This document shows, in pieces, positions 1 to 5,815 of a DNA stretch of 5,815 nt (position 1 is the stretch's first letter; each line of letters starts with the position of its first letter). The position numbers and the translations under genes were made by a program. The notes beneath the pieces were generated by a model that was not told the origin of the DNA, made no database searches, and saw nothing but the letters and a program-made list of their open reading frames with translations. Origin of the DNA: Pelobacter sp. UBA5610 (GTDB lineage: Bacteria > Desulfobacterota > Desulfuromonadia > Desulfuromonadales > Syntrophotaleaceae); NCBI GenBank assembly GCA_002424645.1, contig DIKU01000107.1:13545-19359 (forward strand). Direction: 5' to 3'.

Positions 1-189
1 CCGGCCCTGGAATCGTCCCACGCCTTTGCCCAGGCCTTCAAGGAAGCGCCAACCCTGTCGAAGGACGATATCGTCATCATCAACCAGTCCGGTCGCGGCG
101 ACAAAGACATCTTTACCGTTGCCGACGCTTTTAACGACCCGGCCTGGAAGGAATTCATCAAACACAAGGCGGAGCAATACCATGCTTGA
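1..189 (+). CDS. trpB: Tryptophan synthase beta subunit, C-terminal end (5' partial)
   Basis: This is the last 62 codons of TrpB, the PLP-dependent subunit that condenses indole with L-serine to make L-tryptophan in the cytoplasm. The reading frame is open from base 1 and ends at TGA 187-189. It begins with PALESSHA, which contains the Glu matching Glu350 of the enteric enzyme. At residues 30-36 of the fragment is SGRGDKD, the hallmark TrpB motif; its Ser corresponds to Ser377, which contacts the PLP ring nitrogen. About 26 residues separate the two, as in E. coli TrpB. The tail after this motif is 32 residues, somewhat longer than the roughly 20 of E. coli. The catalytic lysine and most of the protein lie upstream of the window. 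The stop codon overlaps the trpA start, so the two are almost certainly co-transcribed and translationally coupled. Confidence 0.95.
   Translation, partial: PALESSHAFAQAFKEAPTLSKDDIVIINQSGRGDKDIFTVADAFNDPAWKEFIKHKAEQYHA
171..174 (+). promoter_or_regulatory. Shine-Dalgarno GGAG deciding the trpA start
   Basis: GGAG lies inside the end of trpB, 7 bases before the ATG at 182. The same frame is open upstream to an ATG at 26, which would give a 305-residue protein. That extension overlaps trpB out of frame and has a low-complexity Arg/Ser/Thr-rich sequence unlike TrpA, so the SD-backed ATG at 182 is preferred. Confidence 0.7.
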
Positions 190-943
190 GTCGACCATCC
201 GCAACAAACTGGCCCAGAAGGATATTCTGCTGATGACCCATATCGTCATCGGTTACCCGAACCTGGAAACCTCTTTCGAGGTGGTCCGCACCATGGTGGA
301 AGCCGGGGTCGACCTGATGGAGTTGCAGATCCCCTTTTCGGAACCGATGGCGGACGGCTCGGTCATTCTCAAAGCGAACCAGGATGCGCTGGCCACCGGA
401 ATCACTGTTGACCAGTGCTTCGATTTCGCCCAGAAGGTCGCCGCGACCTACGACATCCCGTTTCTGTTTATGACCTACTACAACATCCTGTTCAAGTACG
501 GGGTCGAGGCATTCGCCGAGCGCATGGCCAAATGCGGTCTGTGCGGAGCGATCGTACCCGATCTTCCGCCGGAAGAAGCCGATGAATACCTGGCGGCCAT
601 GAACAAGCACGGCCTGTCGCCAATCTTTATCTTTGCCCCCAACACCGGAGAGGCGCGCATGCGCCAGATCGCCGCGCACGGCAGCGGTTTTATCTATTGC
701 GTGGCACGCAAGGGCGTCACCGGCCTGCAAACCGACTTCTCCCAGCAACTCAGTGGCCACCTGGCCCATTGCCGCGCTTCGACGGAGTTGCCGCTGGCGT
801 TGGGCTTCGGTGTCAAGGATCACGCCGATGTCCAATTCATCAAGGGCAAGGCCGATATCGCCGTAGTCGGCTCTGAAGCTATACGGGTGTTGGATAACCA
901 GGGAGTAACAGCAGTCGGTGAATTTATCCGCACGTTGCGTTAA
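182..943 (+). CDS. trpA: Tryptophan synthase alpha subunit
   Basis: This cytoplasmic TIM-barrel enzyme cleaves indole-3-glycerol phosphate to indole and glyceraldehyde 3-phosphate and channels the indole to TrpB. The protein is 253 residues, slightly shorter than the ~268 of E. coli. The catalytic pair is present: Glu47 (E. coli Glu49) and Asp58 (Asp60), within ELQIPFSEPMADG at residues 47-59. Other landmarks are PDLP at 126-129, APNTG at 152-156, the mobile-loop GVTG at 178-181 with Thr180 matching Thr183, GFG at 208-210, and the phosphate-binding VVGS at 228-231. The catalytic motif differs from the enteric ELGIPFSDPLADGP in having Gln, Glu and Ser at normally Gly, Asp and Pro positions; the catalytic acids are untouched. 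The start at 182 overlaps the trpB stop by 8 bases and has its own GGAG. It appears to be the last gene of the trp operon, since a hairpin and a non-coding gap follow. Confidence 0.96.
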   Translation: MLESTIRNKLAQKDILLMTHIVIGYPNLETSFEVVRTMVEAGVDLMELQIPFSEPMADGSVILKANQDALATGITVDQCFDFAQKVAATYDIPFLFMTYYNILFKYGVEAFAERMAKCGLCGAIVPDLPPEEADEYLAAMNKHGLSPIFIFAPNTGEARMRQIAAHGSGFIYCVARKGVTGLQTDFSQQLSGHLAHCRASTELPLALGFGVKDHADVQFIKGKADIAVVGSEAIRVLDNQGVTAVGEFIRTLR

Positions 944-953
944 ATGGTCAGAT

Positions 954-977
954 CCGGGACGCCAGGCGGCGTCCCGG
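954..977 (+). terminator. Perfect GC-rich hairpin after trpA; possible terminator lacking a U-tract
   Basis: CCGGGACGCC (954-963) and GGCGTCCCGG (968-977) are exact reverse complements around a 4-base loop AGGC. The hairpin begins 10 bases after the trpA stop, which is where an operon terminator would be expected. The bases after the stem are CCAATAAAAATAT, with no run of T, so this is not a canonical intrinsic terminator. It could instead protect the 3' end of the trp mRNA or work together with Rho. The hairpin itself is seen directly; its function is inferred from position. Confidence 0.55.
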
Positions 978-1169
978 CCAATAAAAATATCCCCTCTTTA
1001 TAATTTTGTCCGGTTTCTGTTGCTTTTAACCACCATCCATGTTTATCATTGTTCACAAGTGTTGTTTTATTATCAAAGCATCTAAAAACCCCTCGTCTGC
1101 CGCCGTCAAGCGGAACATGTATCATGCCTGAGCGGCGCGGGGAACTGTCCATAAAAAGGAAAGGCAGCA
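978..1169 (+). promoter_or_regulatory. AT-rich intergenic stretch likely carrying the HAD gene promoter
   Basis: This non-coding stretch is clearly AT-richer than the flanking genes between about 980 and 1085. Two -10-like hexamers are visible: TATAAT at 999-1004 and TATTAT at 1068-1073. Neither has a convincing -35 at 16-18 bases, so no single promoter can be fixed. The region after 1090 is GC-rich again and forms the untranslated leader of the HAD gene. I see no convincing gene here on either strand. Confidence 0.35.
1156..1164 (+). promoter_or_regulatory. Ribosome binding site of the HAD gene
   Basis: The purine-rich run AAGGAAAGG lies 5 bases before the ATG at 1170. It fits a Shine-Dalgarno site and supports that start codon, which also places the HAD motif I at the usual distance from the N-terminus. 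Confidence 0.7.
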
Positions 1170-1787
1170 ATGGTTAAGGGGCTTATTTTCGATTGCGATG
1201 GCGTATTATTCAACAGCCTGCAGGCCAATGTGGCATTTTACAGTACCGCACTGCAGCAGTTGGGCCTGCCGCCCATCGGTAATGACGATCGGGAAAAAAT
1301 TCATCTGTGTCATACGGTGACCACGCCGGAGCTGTTTGAAGCGATCCTTGGAGCGGAACGACTGGAGGAAGCACTACAGGTCTCACGCAGCATCGACTAC
1401 ACACAGTTTATTCCTCTGATGACCCCTGAACCGGGTATTCTGGAAGCTCTGGCGGAACTTTCCTCCCGCATGCCGCTGGCGGTCGCAACCAATCGCGGTG
1501 GCAGCATGCACGCTATCAGCCGTCATTACGAACTGGAGCGCTACTTCAAAGTCATTCTCACCTGCAAGGATGTCAAACGTGGCAAACCGCATCCTGACAT
1601 GCTGCTGCTGGCCTCGGAAAAGCTCGGCATCGACCCATGTGAGCTGCTGTTCATCGGCGACATGGATGTTGACCGGGAAGCAGCCCAACGCGCCAACATT
1701 CGTTTTGTCGGATATCGCGGCGATTTTCCCGAGGCTATAAACATCGACAGTCATGCGCAATTGCTTGAAATGATCGAACATCTATAG
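1170..1787 (+). CDS. HAD-superfamily phosphatase, phosphoglycolate phosphatase-like, substrate unknown
   Basis: This 205-residue soluble protein has all four haloacid dehalogenase-superfamily motifs in order. Motif I is FDCDGVLFNS with nucleophile Asp8 and acid/base Asp10. Motif II is VATN with Thr107. Motif III is the lysine in GKPHPD (Lys139). Motif IV is GDMDVD with Asp164 and Asp168, which bind Mg2+. The mostly helical ~85 residues between motifs I and II fit a C1 cap, as in the Gph/PgmB-type subfamily, so a small phosphorylated metabolite such as phosphoglycolate or a sugar phosphate is the likely substrate. Within this family, the sequence alone does not identify the substrate. The length is slightly short for Gph (~220-250). 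It is separated from trpA by 226 bases and from the efflux operon by 203 bases, with hairpins on both sides, so it is probably transcribed alone. Pyrophosphatase or beta-phosphoglucomutase-like activity cannot be excluded. Confidence 0.88.
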   Translation: MVKGLIFDCDGVLFNSLQANVAFYSTALQQLGLPPIGNDDREKIHLCHTVTTPELFEAILGAERLEEALQVSRSIDYTQFIPLMTPEPGILEALAELSSRMPLAVATNRGGSMHAISRHYELERYFKVILTCKDVKRGKPHPDMLLLASEKLGIDPCELLFIGDMDVDREAAQRANIRFVGYRGDFPEAINIDSHAQLLEMIEHL

Positions 1788-1806
1788 GCCACCGGCCTTC
1801 AATTTT
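1786..1806 (+). terminator. Short hairpin with T-rich tail over the HAD stop codon (weak terminator candidate)
   Basis: AGGCC (1786-1790) and GGCCT (1794-1798) pair around a 3-base loop, followed by TTCAATTTT. The stem overlaps the TAG stop. It is only 5 bp long and the T-tract is interrupted, so termination would be weak at best. Confidence 0.3.
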
Positions 1807-1814
1807 CTGACGAG

Positions 1815-1849
1815 GAGCGTATTCTGCCTGCAAAAGAATACGCTCATTT
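1815..1849 (+). terminator. Perfect 11-bp hairpin downstream of the HAD gene; probable transcription terminator
   Basis: GAGCGTATTCT (1815-1825) and AGAATACGCTC (1835-1845) are exact reverse complements around a 9-base loop. The stem is followed by ATTTG, so it has only a minimal T-tract. Its position, 27 bases past the HAD stop and just before the efflux promoter, suits a terminator that insulates the two transcription units. The structure is certain in sequence; its strength as a terminator is inferred. Confidence 0.5.
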
Positions 1850-1854
1850 GTCCA

Positions 1855-1884
1855 TTGACATACCCTGCTGCATCATCCTATCTT
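1855..1884 (+). promoter_or_regulatory. Sigma70-type promoter for the efflux operon
   Basis: A perfect consensus -35, TTGACA (1855-1860), is followed after 18 bases by TATCTT (1879-1884), which matches four of six bases of TATAAT including the key T, A and final T. Transcription would start near 1891, leaving a leader of about 100 bases before the adaptor start at 1991. It lies directly after the 1815-1845 hairpin. No other comparable promoter is visible in this gap. Confidence 0.55.
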
Positions 1885-1893
1885 GCCATTTCG

Positions 1894-1933
1894 AGGCTGC
1901 GGTTAACCTTTAACATGGGTCAACCCTCAGCCT
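1894..1933 (+). promoter_or_regulatory. Imperfect dyad at the start of the efflux leader (operator or RNA stem-loop)
   Basis: AGGCTG (1894-1899) pairs with CAGCCT (1928-1933), GGTT (1901-1904) with AACC (1922-1925), and ACC (1906-1908) with GGT (1918-1920), giving 13 bp interrupted by two mismatches and a bulged C, with a 9-base loop. The left arm contains the palindrome GGTTAACC (1901-1908). The dyad begins within a few bases of the predicted transcription start. It could be a repressor operator, as is usual for RND pumps controlled by TetR- or MarR-type proteins, or a 5' mRNA stem-loop. No regulator gene is in the window, so the choice is open. Confidence 0.45.
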
Positions 1934-1938
1934 TCAAG

Positions 1939-1981
1939 AAAACTCTTCTACATCCATATTTTCCATTCACCTCAATCCCAC
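1939..1981 (+). other. 43-base G-free, C-containing leader segment
   Basis: No G occurs on the + strand across these 43 bases, while 16 are C. The segment lies between the leader dyad and the adaptor start codon and would be single-stranded in RNA. Such C-over-G stretches resemble Rho-loading sites, or it may simply keep the ribosome landing area open. The composition is read directly; any role is inference. Confidence 0.4.
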
Positions 1982-1990
1982 GCAGGCGCT

Positions 1991-3118
1991 ATGAAAAAAC
2001 GTATTTTTCTGACCCTGGCCCTTCTCATCCTGCTCACCTGCATACTGGCGGGAATCAAAGTACTGCAGATTCGCCACATGATGGGCCAAGGGGCCCAATA
2101 TACCCCACCGCCCGTAAAAGTAACTGCGACCACGGTACAAAAGAACACCTGGGAGACATTGCTCAGCGCTGTCGGCTCCCTTGAGGCGGTACAGGGCGTC
2201 AGCGTAGCGGCGGACCTGGCGGGCAAAGTTACCCGTGTCGCCTTTCAATCGGGAGACAAGGTCAGCAAGGGCGATCTTCTCATCCAACTCGATACATCCT
2301 CGGAGCAGGCCCAGTTGCCCGGTGCCGAAGCCGCGGTAACGCTCACCCGGCTCAATCTGCAACGGGCCGATCAGTTGCTGGCCGAACGTATCATCTCCCC
2401 CGCGGAACACGATCAGGCGGTAGCTGACTTCCGCCAGGCCAAAGCTCAGGCCGACACCATTCGCGCCACCATTGCAAAAAAAACCATACGTGCTCCGTTT
2501 GCAGGGCGCATCGGCATCCGACAGGTCGATCTTGGCCAGATGCTGAGCGAAGGGCAAACCATCGTGTCCCTGCAAAAGCTCGACCCCATCTATGTCAATT
2601 TCCTGTTACCCCAGCAGCAACTCGACAAGTTGCGCAGAGATCTTCCGGTACGCGTGACCAGCGATGCTTCCGGACAAACGATCGAAGGGCGCATCAGTGC
2701 TATCAATCCCGAAGTCGACAGCGCCACGCGCAACATACGCATCCAGGCAACTCTTGCCAATCCTGACGAAAAACTGCGGCCCGGCATGTTCGTCAATGTC
2801 GCGGTGGTCCTTCCGGCGACCGAAGAAGTACTGACCATTCCCGGAACGTCCGTACTTTACGCCCCCTACAGTGACTCGGTGTTTGTCATCGATGAACAAA
2901 AGGATGAACAAAGTGGCGAAACGCGCCAGGTGTTACGTCAGCAGCTGGTACGCCTGGGAACTAAAAAGGGTGATTTCGTTGCGGTGGAATCAGGGCTGAA
3001 AGAAGGACAAATGGTTGTGAGCACCGGCGTCTTTAAGTTGCGCAACGGGCAAACGGCCATCGTCGACAACAGTCTCGCACCGCCGTTCCAGACATCTCCA
3101 ACACCGGAAAATAACTAG
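1991..3118 (+). CDS. RND efflux periplasmic adaptor subunit (membrane fusion protein, HlyD/AcrA-type)
   Basis: This 375-residue adaptor would bridge the inner-membrane RND pump encoded next to it and an outer-membrane channel, in the periplasm. The N-terminus MKKR plus a hydrophobic segment at about 5-25 is a membrane anchor or signal. Cys17 follows LLT, a poor lipobox, so a lipid anchor is doubtful. The split lipoyl domain is at about 62-102 and 165-197 (APFAGRIG at 168-175), flanking a short alpha-helical coiled-coil hairpin at about 103-162. A beta-barrel region (~198-275, with RPGMFVNV at 263-270) and a membrane-proximal domain (~278-362, IPGTSVLY at 283-290) follow. Order and length are normal for AcrA/MexH-like adaptors. 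The Shine-Dalgarno is weak (AGG at 1984-1986, 4 bases before ATG), but the start fits the signal-like N-terminus. It is the first gene of the efflux operon, downstream of the 1855 promoter. The transported substrates cannot be told from the sequence. Confidence 0.93.
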   Translation: MKKRIFLTLALLILLTCILAGIKVLQIRHMMGQGAQYTPPPVKVTATTVQKNTWETLLSAVGSLEAVQGVSVAADLAGKVTRVAFQSGDKVSKGDLLIQLDTSSEQAQLPGAEAAVTLTRLNLQRADQLLAERIISPAEHDQAVADFRQAKAQADTIRATIAKKTIRAPFAGRIGIRQVDLGQMLSEGQTIVSLQKLDPIYVNFLLPQQQLDKLRRDLPVRVTSDASGQTIEGRISAINPEVDSATRNIRIQATLANPDEKLRPGMFVNVAVVLPATEEVLTIPGTSVLYAPYSDSVFVIDEQKDEQSGETRQVLRQQLVRLGTKKGDFVAVESGLKEGQMVVSTGVFKLRNGQTAIVDNSLAPPFQTSPTPENN

Positions 3119-3143
3119 AGAGAAGCCGTCGCTACTCCCTGTC

Positions 3144-3147
3144 GAGG
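3144..3147 (+). promoter_or_regulatory. Possible Shine-Dalgarno GAGG of the RND pump gene
   Basis: GAGG lies 12 bases before the ATG at 3160, which is longer than ideal; a weaker GAG at 3151-3153 is 6 bases away. The 41-base gap between the adaptor stop and the pump start has no promoter or terminator that I can see, so one transcript is likely. Confidence 0.4.
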
Positions 3148-3159
3148 TTTGAGCGTATC

Positions 3160-5815
3160 ATGAAATTTACCGATCTTTTCATTCGCCGGCCGGTTCTGGC
3201 CCTGGTGGTCAGTCTGGTTATCACCATCGCCGGGCTACAGGCTGTTCGCAGTCTCAATGTACGCCAGTATCCACGCAGTGAAAATGCCGCGGTCACCGTC
3301 ACCACCGCCTATGTAGGAGCGAGCGCCGATCTGGTGCGCGGTTTTATAACGACCCCCCTGGAGCGTGCCATTGCCGCAGCCGATGGTATCGACTACATCG
3401 AATCCCAGAGCGCAAAAGGCATATCGACCATCAAGGTGCGCCTGAAACTCAACTACGACTCAACCAAGGCTTTATCCGAAATCAGCTCCAAGGTCGACCA
3501 GGTGCGCAACGACTTGCCACCCGAAGCCGAAGTTCCGATCATCAATATCGAATCCGCCGACAGCGAATTCGCTTCAGCCTACCTGAGCTTTTCCTCCGAT
3601 GTCCTGCTGCAGAACCAGATCACCGATTATCTGATGCGGGTGGTGCAGCCACGCCTGTCTGCGGTGGAAGGGGTGCAGCGCGCCGACATCCTCGGCGCCC
3701 GTACTTTTGCCATGCGCATCTGGCTCAAGCCCGAGCGCATGGCCGCGTTCAATGTCACCCCCACCCAGGTTCGCCAGGCACTGGCAGCCAACAACTACCT
3801 TTCCGCGGTGGGGCAGACCAAGGGGGCGCTGCTCCAGGTCAACCTGACCGCCAATACCAACCTGCAGACCGTCGACGAATTCCGCAACCTGGTTATCCGC
3901 CAGCAGGACGGCGCCATGGTACGGCTTGCCGATATCGCCGATGTCGTCCTGGGAGCCGAAGATTACGATACCGAGGTACGCTTTTCCGGTCAGACCGCGG
4001 TATTCATGGGGATCTGGACTCTGCCCAACGCCAACTCGCTGGATGTCATCCGCCGCATCCGCGCGGAAATGGAGAGTATCCGCAAGGATCTGCCGGAGGG
4101 GCTGAAAGGCCAGGTTGCCTACGATGCCACGGACTATATCAATAACGCCATTCACGAAGTCATAAAAACCCTCGGTGACACGCTGGTCATCGTGGTGATC
4201 GTTATTTTCCTGTTCCTAGGTTCCTTGCGTTCGGTGCTGGTGCCGGTCGTGGCCATCCCGCTGTCACTCATCGGGGCAGTGTTCCTGATGCAGACTTTCG
4301 GCTTTACCGTCAACCTGCTTACCCTGCTCGCTATCGTGCTGTCGGTGGGACTTGTCGTGGATGACGCCATCGTGGTGGTGGAAAACGTCGAACGTCATCT
4401 GCGGGAAGGGCAGACGCCTCTACAGGCAGCGATCCTCGGGGCGAGGGAACTGATCGGACCGATCATCGCCATGACCGTTACCCTGGCGGCGGTTTACGCT
4501 CCCATCGGCCTGCAGGGCGGACTCACCGGTGCCCTGTTCCGCGAGTTCGCCTTCACACTCGCCGGTGCCGTCACCATCTCCGGTATCGTGGCTCTGACCC
4601 TGTCGCCCATGATGTCCGCCCAGTTGCTGCGCGCCGATATCGAAGAACATGGCCTGGCCGCGCGCATCGCCCGCACCTTTGACCGGTTGCGCAACGTTTA
4701 TGCCCGAATGCTGGATGCTACCCTGCGCATGCGGCCGGCGGTTTATACCGTATGGATCGTGGTCGGATTGCTGAGCATTCCGATGTTCATGATGTCACCG
4801 GTGGAACTGGCCCCGTCTGAGGACCAGGGGGTCATCTTCGGCATCCTCGACGCGTCGGCCAATGCCACCCTCGATCAGACCAGTCGGGATGCGGCTGTCG
4901 CCAACGAGATATTTTTCAGCGCCCCGGAAACGCAATTCACCTTCCAGATCACCAACCCGTCGGCGGGATTTGGCGGTTTGGTAACCAAACCATGGGGAGA
5001 ACGCGAGCGCACTGTCTTTCAGATCCTTCCCGAGATTCACCAGAAACTGCAGGATATCCCCGGCATCCGCATGTTCCCCGTGACGCCTCCGGCCCTGCCC
5101 GGCGGTGGACAATTCCCGGTGGAGTTCGTCATCGCCTCCACCGCCGACACCGAGCGCATCCTGGAGTTCACCCAGCAATTGCAGCTCAAAGCCATCCAGA
5201 GCGGGATGTTCGCCTTTCCTCCGCTGATCGATGTGAAGATAGACAAACCTGAAACGGAATTTGTGATCGATCGTGACAAGGTCGCCATGCTCGGCCTGGA
5301 CCTTTCCCAGGTTGGTGCGGACCTCGGCGCCATGGTCGGCGGCAATTTTGTCAATCGCTTCGACATCTCCGGCCGCAGCTATAAGGTTATCCCGCAGATC
5401 GAGCGCACCGGCCGCCTTAATCCCGAGCAGTTGCAAAACATTTACGTCACCGGGCCCGACGGCCAGCTTGTTCCATTGAGTACCATCGCCAGCCTGCGTG
5501 ACAGTACCGTGCCGCGCTCCTTGAACCGCTTTCAGCAACTCAATGCGGTGAAGTTAAGCGGTGTCTCCGTACGCCCCCTGGACGAGGCGTTGACCTTCCT
5601 CGAAGCCGAGGCGGCAAAAATCCTCCCCGATGGCTACACGGTTGATTACACTGGCGAATCACGGCAGCTGCGCACCGAAGGCAACCGCTTTTTGCCGGCC
5701 TTCGGATTGGCTGTTATCCTGATTTTTCTGGTGCTCGCCGCGCAATTCAACAGCTTCCGCGATCCCTTTGTCATTTTGTTCGGTTCGGTTCCTCTTGCCA
5801 TGTTCGGCGCAATGA
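3160..5815 (+). CDS. RND-family multidrug efflux permease (3' partial, MexI/AcrB-like HAE1 type)
   Basis: The frame is open from ATG 3160 to the window end, giving 885 codons of an expected ~1,020-1,050. The product is a proton-driven inner-membrane pump that would export drugs or other amphiphiles through the adjacent adaptor. It starts MKFTDLFIRRPVLALVV, the typical RND first transmembrane segment (~10-30). The first periplasmic domain (~31-335) contains GASADLV and the TTPLE motif. Transmembrane segments 2-6 lie at about 338-490; TM4 carries VGLVVDDAIVVVEN with Asp401-Asp402, matching the proton-relay Asp407-Asp408 of AcrB. TM7 is at ~528-546. The second periplasmic domain has a short glycine-rich loop (~603-612, GFGGLVTKPW) and PALPGGG. 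TM8 and TM9 begin at ~848 and ~869. The TM10 lysine and TM11-12 lie beyond the window. The sequence resembles MexI-type pumps; the CusA heavy-metal type is less likely. Substrate is unknown. Confidence 0.95.
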   Translation, partial: MKFTDLFIRRPVLALVVSLVITIAGLQAVRSLNVRQYPRSENAAVTVTTAYVGASADLVRGFITTPLERAIAAADGIDYIESQSAKGISTIKVRLKLNYDSTKALSEISSKVDQVRNDLPPEAEVPIINIESADSEFASAYLSFSSDVLLQNQITDYLMRVVQPRLSAVEGVQRADILGARTFAMRIWLKPERMAAFNVTPTQVRQALAANNYLSAVGQTKGALLQVNLTANTNLQTVDEFRNLVIRQQDGAMVRLADIADVVLGAEDYDTEVRFSGQTAVFMGIWTLPNANSLDVIRRIRAEMESIRKDLPEGLKGQVAYDATDYINNAIHEVIKTLGDTLVIVVIVIFLFLGSLRSVLVPVVAIPLSLIGAVFLMQTFGFTVNLLTLLAIVLSVGLVVDDAIVVVENVERHLREGQTPLQAAILGARELIGPIIAMTVTLAAVYAPIGLQGGLTGALFREFAFTLAGAVTISGIVALTLSPMMSAQLLRADIEEHGLAARIARTFDRLRNVYARMLDATLRMRPAVYTVWIVVGLLSIPMFMMSPVELAPSEDQGVIFGILDASANATLDQTSRDAAVANEIFFSAPETQFTFQITNPSAGFGGLVTKPWGERERTVFQILPEIHQKLQDIPGIRMFPVTPPALPGGGQFPVEFVIASTADTERILEFTQQLQLKAIQSGMFAFPPLIDVKIDKPETEFVIDRDKVAMLGLDLSQVGADLGAMVGGNFVNRFDISGRSYKVIPQIERTGRLNPEQLQNIYVTGPDGQLVPLSTIASLRDSTVPRSLNRFQQLNAVKLSGVSVRPLDEALTFLEAEAAKILPDGYTVDYTGESRQLRTEGNRFLPAFGLAVILIFLVLAAQFNSFRDPFVILFGSVPLAMFGAM

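Noticed and set aside
26..181. Upstream extension of the trpA frame, giving a 305-residue protein
   Set aside because: It lies within trpB in another frame, is low-complexity and unlike TrpA, and the ATG at 182 has a good ribosome site and gives a normal TrpA N-terminus.
158..835. 225-residue open frame on the minus strand opposite trpA
   Set aside because: It mirrors the codon pattern of the well-supported trpA gene, has no recognisable domain, and would be fully antisense.
1052..1057. TTCACA as a -35 box for the HAD gene
   Set aside because: At the right spacing there is no acceptable -10 hexamer, and TATTAT at 1068 is too close.
940..1170. 76-residue minus-strand open frame in the trpA-HAD gap
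   Set aside because: No recognisable domain, no convincing ribosome site, and the sequence contains the hairpin and AT-rich region that look regulatory.
1855..2184. 109-residue + strand open frame across the efflux leader
   Set aside because: It starts inside the promoter -35 and overlaps the adaptor gene in another frame; the product has no recognisable features.
1967..2575. 202-residue minus-strand open frame opposite the adaptor gene
   Set aside because: Fully antisense to a clear adaptor gene and without domain features.
3574..5538. Several minus-strand open frames opposite the RND gene (193, 72, 76, 66, 247 and 109 residues)
   Set aside because: All are shadows of the uninterrupted RND pump frame, with Gly/Asp- or Arg/Ser-rich sequences typical of antisense reading of GC-rich genes.
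3160..5815. Possibility that the RND gene is frameshifted or broken
   Set aside because: I translated the frame from 3160 to the end and found no stop; the family motifs appear in order in one frame, so it is simply cut by the window edge.

Overview
The window looks like a piece of a Gram-negative bacterial chromosome, moderately GC-rich in its genes, with all recognised genes on the + strand. A two-membrane cell is implied by the RND efflux pump. The particular TrpA/TrpB sequence style and the gene style recall Desulfuromonadales-type (former deltaproteobacterial) genomes, but this is an impression from memory and not a demonstrated assignment.

Layout. (1) Positions 1-943 are the end of a tryptophan operon: the last 62 codons of trpB, then a complete trpA that overlaps the trpB stop by 8 bases. 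Together they encode tryptophan synthase. A perfect 10-bp GC-rich hairpin (954-977) follows trpA, and the next ~100 bases are AT-rich. (2) Positions 1170-1787 encode a stand-alone HAD-family phosphatase of unknown substrate with all four catalytic motifs. (3) Positions 1788-1990 are non-coding. They hold two hairpins suited to ending the HAD transcript, a good sigma70-type promoter (consensus TTGACA), a long imperfect dyad just past the predicted transcription start, and a 43-base stretch with no G on the + strand. (4) Positions 1991-5815 are an efflux operon: a complete periplasmic adaptor (membrane fusion protein) and, 41 bases later, the first 885 codons of an RND inner-membrane pump that runs off the window.

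How they work together. TrpA and TrpB form one enzyme complex. The adaptor and pump would form a tripartite drug/solvent export system with an outer-membrane TolC-type channel that is not in this window. The HAD gene sits between these two units, with hairpins and likely promoter sequence on both sides, and has no evident link to either.

Novelty. The gene content is ordinary. I see no undescribed system, mobile element, CRISPR array, tRNA or rRNA. The points most worth a second look are the structured leader of the efflux operon and the substitutions in the TrpA active-site motif.
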